Source of the DNA: Bufo bufo
Taxonomy: Eukaryota; Chordata; Amphibia; Anura; Bufonidae
NCBI RefSeq assembly: GCF_905171765.1
Contig: NC_053398.1
Coordinates: forward strand, 46,778,323 to 46,842,322
Direction of reading: 5' to 3'
Length of the DNA stretch: 64,000 bases
Shown here in pieces: positions 53,871 through 64,000 of this stretch. Positions within the stretch are counted from its first letter, which is position 1. Each line of letters starts with the position of its first letter. The position numbers were made by a program, and so were the translations under genes. Under the pieces are notes generated by a model. That model was not told the DNA's origin. It made no database searches and saw only the letters and a list, made by a program, of their open reading frames with translations.

Positions 53871-54908
53871 CTGAGATGTATAGACAATTAGGTGATGACA
53901 AAGTCTATAGATGTCTCAATCACGGTCCCAAATTTGATGTGTTAAGAGTAATCACTAATATTTTGGACACTGCCAGGTCAGGTGGCCTGATAGATGGACC
54001 TCTATACAACAATTTACTTGTGACACATCTGAAAACGCCACTGATATACATGCTACCCAAAATTCACAAATCTCTCGTTAACCCTCCGGGGAGACCCATA
54101 GTATCGGGTAGAGATTCAGTTTTTTCTATATTGCCAATTCACCATCTTTTTAGACAAAATTTAACACCATTTTGCTGCTGCTTCTACATCATTCATACGT
54201 GACACAGGAGATTTTCTGGAGAAAATCTCCAAAGTATCAGTGACTTCAAATACTATATTGGTGTCCTTCGATGTGACTAGCCTCTACACCTCTATCAATC
54301 ATGATAGAGGTTTTGAGGCCGTTCGGAGATGCTTTATTAAAACACATTACACAGATGAGTGCAAAGAGTTTATCATTGATCTTCTCATTGTTGTTTTGAA
54401 GTATAATTATTTCGCCTTCAAAGATGACTACTATCTGAAATTGCGGGGAACCGCAATGGGTTCGAATATGGCGCCAACTTACGCCAATGTCTTCATGTCA
54501 GGTCTGGAGGCAAGACACGTCTATGTCTCTCACCACTTCAGCCATGTGCTGGGGTGGTGGAGATGTATGGACGATGTGTTTGTTATCTGGAGTGGCACTG
54601 AGGATGAATTGGTGGAGTTTTACCATTTTCTTAATGGGGTTGATCCTGAGATTCAATTTACACTTACTCACTCCACCGAACAGGTTCAGTTCTTGGACAC
54701 CATGGTTAGAATTCAGGACAACATGTTAATAACTGATCTTTACACCAAACCAACTGATTGTAATAAACTTTTACGGTTTGAGAGTTGTCATCCGCGCTCT
54801 ATGATCAAGTCATTGCCACGCAGTCAATTTCTCAGAGTTCAGAGTATTGTTAGGGATCCTGAGGTATGTGATCGTAGATTGTCAGAGATGTCTAATAGCT
54901 TTGTTTAA
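53871..54908 (+). pseudogene. PLE copy 3, reverse transcriptase
   Basis: After the LINE the PLE resumes with 'EMYRQLGDDKVYRCLN'. 'YMLPKIHKSLVNPPGRPIVSG' (54040-54110) matches PLE RT. After a frame change near 54180, 'LVSFDVTSLYTSINHD' (motif A, 54265-54305), 'LRGTAMGSNMAPTYANVFMSG' (motif B, 54440-54505) and 'MDDVFVIWSGTEDE' (motif C, 54565-54610) follow, then 'TDLYTKPTDCNKLL'. The DD pair is present with Met rather than Ile before it. The DKGG segment found in copy 2 is missing here. It ends at TAA 54906-54908 because a PLE fragment follows. Confidence 0.9.
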
Positions 54909-55495
54909 AGATACTTGGCATGAACAGAGAGGTCAAAGACGCCCGCCAGCGCAAGGTTATAACAATATGAAGAAATTTACAAGCAGCTCTAGAACCAAAG
55001 CGACATCACCTATGGTAACAGGATCCATACAAGAACAACAGGAGGCAAGTTTTTTAGGAGTAACTGTGGAACCAAAAGGACCAGACGAGGTGGACAGAGA
55101 CAACACAGATGGAGAAAAGGAGCAACGATCCGCAAGAGGCCGGACTGTGAGAAAGAAACATCAATAGTGGTAAATATATCCTCTCATTTACTTACCCATG
55201 CACAGAATTAACTTTTATCCAAAGGTTTATCTTATTGCCCCTCTGTTGGTATTGATTGGTTCCAGTTGGAAGTAGATTTACAACGCTTCTTTCGCAATAT
55301 TAAACTGAAAGTTTGGTTTGCTGACACAACTAAAAATGTGGTTAGTGGTGATAGGGGTATGTCCGGTCACCATGGCGACCAGGAACTGTTTACTATACTT
55401 AGATATAGGAAAAACAACATCAGTGGGACCATCTAGATCAACACCGCAATGAAATCAGTGGGTTGTAGGATCAATCATACTAGGCACAATGTAAT
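54909..55495 (+). mobile_element. Chimeric PLE fragment nested in PLE copy 3
   Basis: 54912-55349 repeats the PLE N-terminal coding sequence found at 46007-46440 (both start 'TACTTGGCATGAACAGAG'), including a 20-bp segment lost in that copy. At 55350 it switches directly to terminal-repeat sequence ('GGGGTATGTCCGGTCACCAT') to 55495. On both sides lies a repeat of 'TGTCAGAGATGTCT' (54886 and 55503) with about 37 similar bases, so the junction resembles a duplicated target or a recombination joint. It comes from another PLE copy. Confidence 0.75.
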
Positions 55496-56270
55496 CGTAA
55501 ATTGTCAGAGATGTCTGATAGGTTTGTTCAAAGAGGGTACCCTGAAAGGCTGGTCCAGAGGCACCTGAACATACTGGGGTATGATGCCTCTGGGACAACT
55601 AGACAAGTAACCACTGACAGGGTTCCCATTTATTTCTACTTTTACAGAGGGTAGTTATCAGATAGCTTTGGTAATTAAAAAACATTGGCCTATTTTGAAG
55701 AGCAATTTTAGTCAAGTTAAATAATTCTCTGCCCCTCCTTTAATGTCATATAGAAGGCCCCCCAATCTACGTGACAAACTTGTTAGAGCAGATGTGGTGG
55801 GGGATAAAACATTGAGTCAGACCTACATAGGTATTAAAAGAAATATATGCTTCCCATGTTTGAGTTGCGTCAATTGTTGTTATATGTTAAAGGGGACAAA
55901 TTCGTACATCCCATCTTAAATACTCAGTTTGAGATCAGTCATTATCTAACATGTAATAGTACATTCGTACATTCTATTTGCTTCAATGTCCGTGTGGCCT
56001 CCTATATGTAGGAGAAACCACTTTGGATTTAAAAACACGACTCAACCAACATAGGTACACGATACGACAGAAAAGAAAGGATCTTCCTGTGTCCAGACAC
56101 TTTGCGGATGTTGGACATAGAGAAAAAGATCTTAAATTCAGAATCCTCTAAAAAGAGGAGGCAATAGACAGTTGACATTAAAACGACGTGAATTAGTATG
56201 GATACACCGGTTACATACACTTAAACCCGATGGTCTCAATACAGATTTCAAATGGGATCTCCTTGATAAA
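55496..56270 (+). pseudogene. PLE copy 3, linker and GIY-YIG endonuclease
   Basis: 'RKLSEMSDRFVQRGYPERLV' continues the RT C-terminal linker. Then 'RCPCG-like' text precedes 'GLLYVGETTLDLKTRLNQHR' (about 55997-56055), with the Gly-Leu-Leu-Tyr...Val-Gly core and the conserved Arg and His. 'DLPVSRHFADVGH' and the C-terminal 'RRELVWIHRLHTLKPDGLN' (about 56185-56245) follow. The GIY-YIG fold nicks target DNA in PLEs. Small frameshifts occur near 55650-55900 and 56150. The stop TAG is at about 56271. Confidence 0.85.
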
Positions 56271-56828
56271 TAGGTACAGATTGCTGTGGTGGATATGATT
56301 TGTCTAGCCTAGTTTTAGGACTATGCAATAGTGCTATCCTTTTTATATATTGATTATTTCTCATAATTTTTTGTCTATTTTTTATAGATATGTTGGAAGT
56401 CCTTTCTCCTTATCCAGTTAGCGATACCAGAAGTGGTTCCTTGTCTCCGCGCAACATGGCCTTGTTTTATTTATATGAAGAATCTTCGGACATCAGTGGT
56501 TCCATCTATGAGTGGTGTTACTATCGGACATGAGGTTGTTTTTGTGTCTTTACTCGATGCCAGTCTTTTTTTTTTTCAATCAAATCGTTTTTATTGGTCA
56601 GATAAAATTGACTTATTACATGACAATATATGTCTTCATTTTTTCCAAATCACAAATGTACAATTAGAATAAAACAATAGCATATAACAATATACTGAGT
56701 ATATCTCCACCAATCCTTGTACAATATATGCAGATAAGAAAAAGCAATTGCAGATTTATTTGTCTACTACAGACCTTGCTCTCAGCCCCTCCCCCCCCTA
56801 AACAGAGCGTGAATATCTCTAAAGCAAC

Positions 56829-59800
56829 CTATATTACAACATGCGTATGAGACAACCATTCATTCCACAACTTCTCAAACTTCTGAGGACATCCTCTCCT
56901 AACAAACACCCCCCTTTCTAAAGTCAACATATCATGCACCTTTCTCACAAATTCCTCCAATGTCGGCGGACTCCCCTGGATCCACCTCAGCGCCACCAAC
57001 TTCCTAGCCACATACAGCAGCCTCCCTACTGCCACCTTAACCGACTCTCCCCCTCCAATATCAGTCACATATCCCAGCACACATACCTTTGGATCCTTTT
57101 GCAACCTCAGCTCCAGATTGCGATTAATCAAAGTCAACACTTCATCCCAGAAACTGCTTATCACCGGACAAGACCAAAGCATATGAAGCAGATCTGCACC
57201 TTCCTCCATACATTTCGGACAATTGTCGTCAGTTCTAACACCAACTTTCCGTAAAAATACCGGAGTTTTATATACTCTGTGAATGATGAATAATTGTGAT
57301 AGCTTGCCCTGTTCACTTACAGATACTCTAGGAACTACCTCCAGTATATCTTCCCACTGATCTTTAGAGATGTCCCCCAGGTCATCCTCCCATTTCCTCA
57401 TCCTTGTAAGTGGGAACCCTACCAAAAATGTATCTAGTAAAAGAGTATATACCTGCGATATCAAACCTCTCTTCCCCCCAACCGGGAGAACCAGTTTGTG
57501 AACCACATCCATTCTAGCTATTATGCAACCTTTCTTCATCGTGACATCATAGGCGTGCCTAAATTGCAAATACTGATAAAACCAGACCTTGGGGATATTA
57601 AATTTCTGCTGCAAACCCTGAAACGATTTAAATACATTACCCTCAGTCAGTTGACCTATCCTCGATACTCCGCGAGATTCCCAATTCCGGAGTCCTGACA
57701 GAGATATGAATTCTGGCAGCAAGTTATTGTTCCAGACTGGGGAGAGTTCACCAACACCACCTACACCCCTAATCAATTTCACCTTCGCCCAAACTTTTTT
57801 CATAAGTTCTATAAGCAATGCCTTTTCTCTCCCCACATGCATTCCTGATCCCTCCAGAATACCCATAAGATCCCGGCTGCCCGACCAGTGCTGCAGTATC
57901 TTTCCCATCACATCCGGCAGCTGGAAATCAATCCAGCCCTTAAAGTGCTGACACTGGGAGGCTAAGAAATAGATCCAGGCATTGGGAACTGCCAAACCTC
58001 CTTCAGACTTGGGATATTGCAACGTCTCTAGCTTAATCCTAGCTTGGCTGTACTTCCAAATAAGATCTCTGAACATCGAATGTATTTTCCTAAACCTATC
58101 CAAAGGAATCCACACAGGGGCATTATTCAATACATACAGCAGCTGGGGCATCATTACCATTTTTAAAAGGTTTACTCTACCCACTACCGATAAAAAGAGT
58201 CTACACCATGTCCTTACCTTCAGCCTAAAAGTATTTAGCAAAGGGGTTAAATTAAGTTCTTCAAAATCCAGCAGTCTAGGTGTTATATACAGCCCTAAAT
58301 ATTTAAATTTCCCTACCCATGGAACCAAACTATTGACTTGCGCACCTGAAAGGGCCTGTCCATCCACCGGCATCAAAGCAGACTTCTGCCAATTTATCCG
58401 GAGCCCAGAGAAGCCTCCAAATCTGTCTATTAGAGCCATGGCTGCATCCAGAGAGCTCCCAGTGTCGCCCAAGAATAACATAGTGTCATCAGCATACATA
58501 GCTACTTTATTTTGCATCTCACCATATCTAAACCCCACAATGTGGGGTGACAGGCGAATAAGGGCCGCAAGTGGCTCAATTGCTAGAGCAAACAACAAGG
58601 GCGATAATGGGCACCCATGTCTGGTGCCTCTGGCCAAAGCGAAGCTATCTGACAGCCCCCCATTAGCTCTAATTCTTGCCCTGGGGCTCGAGTACAGTAC
58701 CTTCACCCACCGAATGAACCGTGCACCGAAACCCATGACTCTCAGGGTTCCCCACAGGTAGTTCCATTCAACACTGTTGAACGCCTTGGCGGCGTCTAAC
58801 GCGAGTAAAGCCCTATCCCCTCCATTATCAGCCGGAATATTCAGGCTAGCATACAGTCTGCAGATATTTATAGCAGTCGATTTCCCAGGAATAAATCCCA
58901 TTTGATCCGGGTGCACAATAGACAGAATCACTCTGGACAACCTGTTCGCCAGCACCTTTGCCAGGAGCTTCACATCCGCTGTTAAGAGCGAAATTGGTCT
59001 ATAAGAAGCGGGAAGATTGGGATCCTTCCCAGGCTTAGGAATAACTACAATTATTGCTTCCTGCATAGAATGTGGTAGCGAACCCGTCTCCAGAGAATAT
59101 TCAAGGACCTTGAGTAACTCAGGGAGAAGTACCCCCTGTAACTTTTTATATACCTCCACTGGTAAACCGTCTGCCCCCGGAGCCTTACCATTCGCCATCT
59201 CCCCGAGAGCGGCCTCCAGCTACTCAAGTGAGATCGGCTCTTCTAATCTCTCCCTATATTCATCTGACAGCACTGATAACTGTGCCTCTGCCAAGAAGGC
59301 GGTCAGGGCCTCCTCAGAGCTAGAGACAGTGGAAGCATATAGAGACACATAAAAACCTTTTAGAATGTCTAATATCCCTTTTGTGTCCTGGCTACTATTC
59401 CCAGTTCCATCTCTTAGTTCCTGTATGCAGGAGGAGCCCCTCTGTGCCTGAGAAACAACTGACAGCAGATGACCTACTTTCTCCCCCTCCTCAAAAGATC
59501 TTTGGCGGTAAAAACTACGTTTCCTCTCTGCGGCCTGTAATAAGTGACACCTCAAATGTTCCTGAGCTACCGCCAGCACCTCACTATTAGCCAGGGTAGG
59601 GGATCTACTAAACAACCTCTCAGCCTCTGCTACTTGTACATGAGCTTTAACATCCGCCTCTCTGGACTTAGATTTATGCTTACTAATTTCTTTAATGAGA
59701 ACACCCCTCAAGAATGCTTTCATGGCATCCCAGACTCTGTGTATTGAGGCCGTCCCTCCATTGATAGCAAAGTACTCCCTGACCTCCAGAGAAATCCCGG

Positions 59801-60605
59801 ATAGGTCACCAAGTACATTTAGCCAATGTGGGTTACATTTCCACAACCTCGGTCCCTGTCTGAGCACGCCCAGGCACACATCAATCTGCACCAAAGAATG
59901 GTCAGACAACGACCGAGGGTGATAGATGACATCCCTTATCAGTGGTAGCATAACATCATTAACCAAAGCCAGATCTATGCGCGTTAATAAATGATGTGTA
60001 GCAGATCTACATGAAAATACTCGCCCAACAAGGTTCCGCAGTCTCCATACATCAAATACACCAGTTTCATTCATAATATTCTTTAGAGCTACACTCCCCG
60101 GTGATCCACTAGCTCCTTCTACCCGACATCTATCTAAGGAGTCATTCAAAGTGCAATTGAAGTCCCACACTAGTAGCCACGGCAGTCCAGGGAAGTCCGC
60201 CACAAAGGTCATAATATCTCGTATCAAGGGGGAAGAAAACGGTGGAGGCACATACACTGACACCAACACCATCTGAATCCCATCGATCTTGCACACAACA
60301 CATACATACCTGCCCTCAACATCCACACATTGCTGCATATGTTCATATCTAATTCTTTTATGCACAATCACACTTACACCCCTGGAGTGAGAGGAATGAA
60401 TTGCATGTACTACATGACCCACCCAATTCTTGTTCAGCCACTGCACATTATCATTGGTCAAATGCGTTTCCTGGAGGTAACATATGGCTGGCTGAAACCG
60501 TCCCAAATATTGAAATATACACTGTCGTTTCCGTGCATCTGCCATACCTCTCACATTCCAGCTCAATACTTTAATCACCTGTGTCATGGTGAAACATTGC
60601 GACAT
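56829..60605 (-). pseudogene. LINE copy 2 ORF2, one premature stop
   Basis: 1258 codons are open except for a TAG at 59220-59222, where copy 1 has Glu (SLEEL against SLE-stop-L). The APE endonuclease starts 'VLSWNVRGMADA' and has 'QETHL', 'VSVYVPPPF' and 'SLSDHSLV', but 'GDFN' reads WDFN. RT has 'ALDAAKAF' (motif A Asp), 'RHGCPLSPLLFALAIEPLA' and an intact 'MYADDTMLFLGD'. A zinc-knuckle-like 'CPKCMEEGADLLHMLWSC' lies near 57200. One base change from open, but other substitutions may also harm activity. Confidence 0.93.
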
Positions 60606-61014
60606 ATCTGGATCTCACACCCCACTCAAACATCACCCACTCAGAATTCACGCCCCTTTCCCATCTTCTATCTGTCTCCCTAACCCCCCCACCCCCCCTC
60701 CCCATTAATCAGGTTGCTGTAAACAATTTCCCCAACCCCCCCCTCACCAACATCCAACTCTAAAACAGGGCAATCCGTAAGCACCTTGCCCATTAATGAA
60801 CAATAATCATTACTGATTCCAACACACTCCCTCAGGTAGAGAATCCTCTCCACAACTGGGAAACACATTTCAATCCCCCAACCTCCTACTCCCGCCTCAG
60901 GATCTACCATGTGGTAGCAACACACAATGCACTTCTTAACTGGTGTAACATTAAAGTGACATTAGGGTGTAATCCCATGTATAAAAAATAAACCCAAACG
61001 ACAAACTATTTCCT

Positions 61015-62048
61015 TCAAGTGTCCAGGGCTCCACTTCTCAGTTGCCGCTCGTGGACGTCCAGCCACTGTGCCGCTTCATCTGGATCCTCAAAAAATCTGG
61101 TGGATCCCAATGCCACCACTCGCAATTTAGCCGGGAACAGCATGGCGTATGGAACCTGTAGCCCTCTAAGCCTTTTCTTGATGTCGATAAATCTGCTCCT
61201 CCTCCGCTGCACCTCATTTGAATAATCTGGAAAAATGGACACCTTGACCCCGTTCAGGACCATCTCATCATTGTCCCTGGACTGACGCAGGATAGTGTCC
61301 CGATCTTTAAAATGCGAAATCTTCGCCAGTATGGGGCGAGGAGGCCTGCCTGGCGGGAGCGGCCGCGTAGGCACTCTGTGCGCCCGCTCAACCGCATACA
61401 AGGAAGATAGGCCCTTCTCAAGAAATAACTGGTACAACCATTTCTCCACAAATTCAGTAGCATTGGCCCCCTCCGTCTTCTCTGGCATTCCCACAATTCG
61501 CAGGTTATTCCTCCGCGACCTGTTCTCTAGGTCATCCGATTTGGCATATAAGGCAGCAATATCTTTCACATTTGTCTTAGACGCCATTTGCAAAGGCTGA
61601 ATTACGTCTTCCAATGAGGACACCCTCTTTTCCAGTTCAGAGGTGCGCTCAGAAATCTTGTGCAAGTCATGTCTAATTATAGACACATCAGAACGCAGGC
61701 TGCCAACTTGTACTGTGAGCACTTTCAGGGTACTGTTGCAACTTGCCACGGCAGCCATTATATCCTTCAGAGTGGGTTCTGATCAGAGGAGGTAGGTATA
61801 TCAGTCCCTTTATCACTAGCCCAGTCGCCCACTCCGCCATCAAGTCTGGCATACTTGCTGAGTTTAGCTGCCGCGCTCTGGCTCACCATCTCCTGCAGCG
61901 CCGTCACCTCTCCACCTTCGGCGCCATCTTGGCCAATCTCCAGGCGGTCTTGTTTAACAGCTTTGCTCGATTTTCTCTGCATTTCCAGGTTCCCAATCGT
62001 GACACAGCAGCCACCGGACACTTTCCTCTCACCAGGTAAGGTTTTCAA
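61015..62048 (-). pseudogene. LINE copy 2 ORF1, one frameshift
   Basis: The frame from ATG 62048 (MKTLPGERKVSGGC) gives 93 codons. It ends 'SSDQNPL', and the main frame of 247 codons starts ATG 61758 (MAAVASCNSTLKVLT). It has a coiled coil ('SIIRHDLHKISERTSELEKRV' region), 'NRSRRNNLRIVGMPE', an RRM-like 'YAVERAHRVPTRPLPPG' and a C-terminal domain as in copy 1. The join needs a -1 shift near 61765. The piece 62049-62107 is 5' UTR. Confidence 0.88.
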
Positions 62049-63225
62049 AGCAGCCTAAGTGTGCTACCAGTGTAACAGAGCAGGATACGCGCTCACAGGC
62101 CACGCAATCGATGACAGTCTTACTTCTGCAGTGGTGGTGTTATTTGGACAGCCAGAGTGGGCCACATGTGTACCACTTTCGGATGTCATCACAATGACAG
62201 TAGTTGGTGGATCTACTTTGTGGCTCCTCTCTTACGTTGCACCATTTTTACAGTGCATTCAAGAGGGAAGGGTGAGCCCCTCCTCGGTCATCTGAAGATG
62301 TGATTTTGTGTATTGGGACAATGGATGGCATGATATTGAGCTTCTGATCACCCGATAGTGGCCTGTTGGTTGACAGTTGAGCTCATAGGTGTTGCATAGT
62401 CACCGTGATGGTTGCCGCCGCGTCATAATACGTGCCACCCTAGTTCCCTTTATTACATTGTGCCTAGTATGATTGATCCTACAACCCGCTGATTTCATTG
62501 CAGTGTTGATCTAGATGGTCCCACTGATGTTGTTTTTCCTATATCTAAGTATAGCAAAAAGTTCCTGGTCGCCATGGTGACCGGACATACCCCTGATGTG
62601 TATTGGCAGATGCGGAGTCACATGGTCCGCTCCTTCCCCTTCTGATGCGAGTGACGTGTTCTCCGTCATCACGTCCCAGATCACGTGGACGAGAGCTCGG
62701 AGCTGCGCCGCTCGCGCCGGGGAGGATGGGGCGGGTTGTCTGGCCCTGCGCAGTGCACATGCAGGGACGCCAGATACATGCGGTCACACTGAACCACCAA
62801 TGGTAAGCTATTTTAATCAAAGAATGTGCTAATTTGATACAGCTGTAGTTTTAACCTGTAGACACAGGTCTACAAATCTATTTTTATAAAGATGTGATAC
62901 GAACATTATGCATTCATTCTATTTATGAATTTTCCACAATATGAGCTATTTGGTTTTTAATGTATTTATGCACTTTTGTACTGAGCATATTTTGCTTCTG
63001 ATGTCATGTGATCATGCGTTATACCTATCATGTGTTCAATTATCCACTTAATTTGCACCATGTGATTTGTTTGCACTTTTGGCATTTGGGTATATATACC
63101 CAGTTTTAACACTATTGCATTGCTTGACAAAGGCCTCATTGATTAGGCCGAAACGTTGCCTGGGAAATACATTTGGGTCATCACCCCATCATGAGAATTT
63201 AGAGTGCTGCCTCGTTCTTTGGACG

Positions 63226-63226
63226 T

Positions 63227-63257
<31 letters not shown>

Positions 63258-63278
63258 GATCCAGAAAAAAAAAAATCT

Positions 63279-63334
<56 letters not shown>
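63226..63334. repeat. (TA)n and (GA)n microsatellites
   Basis: TA tracts at about 63226-63252 and 63281-63313 are followed by GA repeats at 63314-63334. They abut the right end of PLE copy 3; a TA tract (42057-42070) also lies about 85 bp left of its other end. Confidence 0.93.
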
Positions 63335-63949
63335 TGGGCACTACTGAGGGGTATTTATACTGGGGGCACAACTGGGGGTCATTATATGTCCTGGGGGAAC
63401 AACAGAGGGGCATTAAATATACACACTGTTGGGGGGGGGCATGATGTATACTGAGGGCGCTGCTGCAGGGCTTGGGGTTAAAAAAAAAAGCCAATGAAAT
63501 TCACCTGTTCTTAACAGTCACTAAATGTAGACTATGGACATTTGTGGACATTTGCCCCTATTCCAACTATGCAAACCCATCAACTCAGTACTTTATTGCA
63601 TTTTGAAGCGTTAGCTTGCACTTTGATTTATGCTGTTTTCTGCACTTATACTATTTCATATTGTTGAACTGCAGTTTATATGTTTATTCTAATATATCCT
63701 GTTCATTTGCACTTTTATTGCACTGTATTTGCGCTGCACTTTACAGAGGTTTAATGCACTGCCAGCTAATAGTGAGAGACTTTGGGACTTTCTATCTAGG
63801 CACTAAGGATCTAGTAATTTTCCAGAGTTACTATAAGGAACTATGCAAAGTTTTGAAAAAACAGACAAACTGACCTTTTAACTGTCTGGTTTAGCTGTAT
63901 TGTTTACATCTGAATACTGATTAGTCATTACCATAGACTTGTATTGAAG
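63335..63949. other. Unassigned stretch
   Basis: 63335-63475 is a degenerate G-rich tandem repeat ('TTATACTGGGGGCA' type). 63500-63949 is AT-rich with 'TTGCACTTT' repeated several times, which may be a PLE leader, but no motif supports that. No gene. Confidence 0.35.
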
Positions 63950-64000
63950 CAGTGGCATACATAGAGAAGTAAGGGCCCCATAGCAGGGATCAAACCAGGC
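63950..64000. mobile_element. Left end of a hAT-like element leaving the window
   Basis: CAGTGGCATACATAGAGAAG begins at 63950 and matches hAT-type CAGTGGC ends seen at 22092 and 37038. The rest is outside the window. Confidence 0.6.

Larger units (their letters stand above)
56554..62121 (-). mobile_element. Full-length L1-like LINE (copy 2), 14-bp duplication
   Basis: The duplication is TCGATGCCAGTCTT (56554-56567) and TCGATGACAGTCTT (62108-62121), one mismatch. The LINE is 56568-62107 (5540 bp), minus strand, with an A-tail (T-run at 56568-56576), AATAAA near the 3' end and a 5' end of GCGTGGCC. Length agrees with copy 1 without its Tc1. ORF2 has one nonsense codon and ORF1 one frameshift, so this copy is better preserved than copy 1. 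The spacer 60606-61014 is C-rich on plus and non-coding. Confidence 0.94.
42155..63233 (+). mobile_element. Penelope-like retrotransposon copy 3 with long terminal inverted repeats, heavily interrupted
   Basis: One PLE in plus orientation, about 4.4 kb of its own sequence spread over 21 kb. The left terminal repeat (42155-45460) and right terminal repeat (56385-63233) are inverted copies of about 1.3 kb once insertions are removed. Both begin at 'ACGTCCAAAGAACGAGGCAG' or its complement. The coding part lies between: N-terminus 45472-46690, RT 53871-54908, endonuclease 55496-56270. Insertions are hAT 42874-44848, LINE 46691-53856 and LINE 56568-62107. A chimeric PLE fragment (54909-55495) sits between RT and endonuclease. 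Stops and frameshifts make it inactive. Confidence 0.88.
56385..63233 (+). repeat. PLE copy 3 right terminal inverted repeat
   Basis: It begins 'ATGTTGGAAGTCCTTTCTCC' (56391) and continues after LINE copy 2 from 62117 to 63233, ending 'CTCGTTCTTTGGACGT' beside a TA tract. It is the inverse of 42155-45460. It carries the empty site of the hAT insertion (about 62550-62580) and a hammerhead-like core on the plus strand (63123-63154). The segment 56480-56553 is extra relative to the left copy. Confidence 0.88.

Noticed and set aside
53261..54202. 313-codon plus-strand frame starting MQVISNDHQ
   Set aside because: The first two thirds are antisense to LINE copy 1 ORF1 and 5' UTR; only the last part (after 53871) is real PLE coding sequence that happens to be in frame.
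57982..58761. 259-codon plus-strand frame
   Set aside because: Antisense shadow of LINE copy 2 ORF2, which has clear RT motifs on the minus strand.
62545..62832. GC-rich frames identical in 42602-42838 and 62545-62832, suggesting a conserved gene
   Set aside because: The identity follows from the inverted terminal repeats of PLE copy 3; frames occur on both strands.
63189..63494. Frame with Tyr-Ile repeats
   Set aside because: Translation of the TA and GA microsatellites.

Overview
This window looks like a stretch of repeat-rich vertebrate chromosome, most likely from an anuran amphibian. I judge this from the mixture of element types, not from any host gene. Helitron, Tc1/mariner, hAT, Penelope-like (PLE), L1-like, TTAA-target and many fold-back MITE families are stacked inside one another, and several match repeat sequences I know as common in frogs. 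I found no convincing host exon, tRNA, rRNA or CRISPR array. Almost every long open frame is either mobile-element protein or an artefact of tandem repeats.

Layout. 1-1390: short repeat fragments. 1391 to about 11850: a decayed Helitron on the minus strand, with a clear 3' terminus (CTAG plus hairpin), a Rep-Pif1 helicase broken into seven pieces, and a 4.1 kb TTAA-flanked element (4377-8481) inserted in the Rep domain. Upstream of its N-terminus lie a minisatellite and a CCAAT/GC-box repeat block. 11855-13300: MITEs and fold-backs. 13571-16215: one minisatellite split by a Tc1-like element (13909-15447) and a MITE (15586-16118). 17557-19047: two PLE-derived insertions with target duplications. 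19356-22285: a MITE split by a tandem-repeat-filled hAT-like element. 22286-24552: more MITEs. 25075-28957: a second PLE, carrying a 591-bp hAT MITE. 28958-34737: a BED-finger hAT transposon (minus strand) with a recent 1239-bp tandem duplication. 35390-37038: minisatellite-type element. 38010-39892: MITEs. 40213-41063: a clean solo LTR. 41127-42056: a deleted Tc1 element.

42155-63233 is the centrepiece: one PLE about 21 kb across, with long terminal inverted repeats of about 1.3 kb. It has been blown apart by a hAT element (42874-44848, perfect 8-bp duplication), a full-length L1-like LINE (46691-53856, 14-bp duplication) and a second full-length L1-like LINE (56568-62107, 14-bp duplication). 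The first LINE is itself split exactly inside its catalytic YADD codons by a Tc1-like transposon (48351-49957). That transposon encodes an apparently intact DD34E transposase between nearly identical 214-bp inverted repeats. It is the only element here that looks able to encode a working enzyme.

The nesting gives a relative clock: PLE, then LINE, then Tc1. Degenerate hammerhead-ribozyme-like cores (a CTGANGA-like half, a stem, then GAAA) recur in the PLE termini. The closest thing to an unusual system here is this family of PLE copies, with inverted terminal repeats, short derivatives bearing their own target duplications, and self-nested chimeric fragments.
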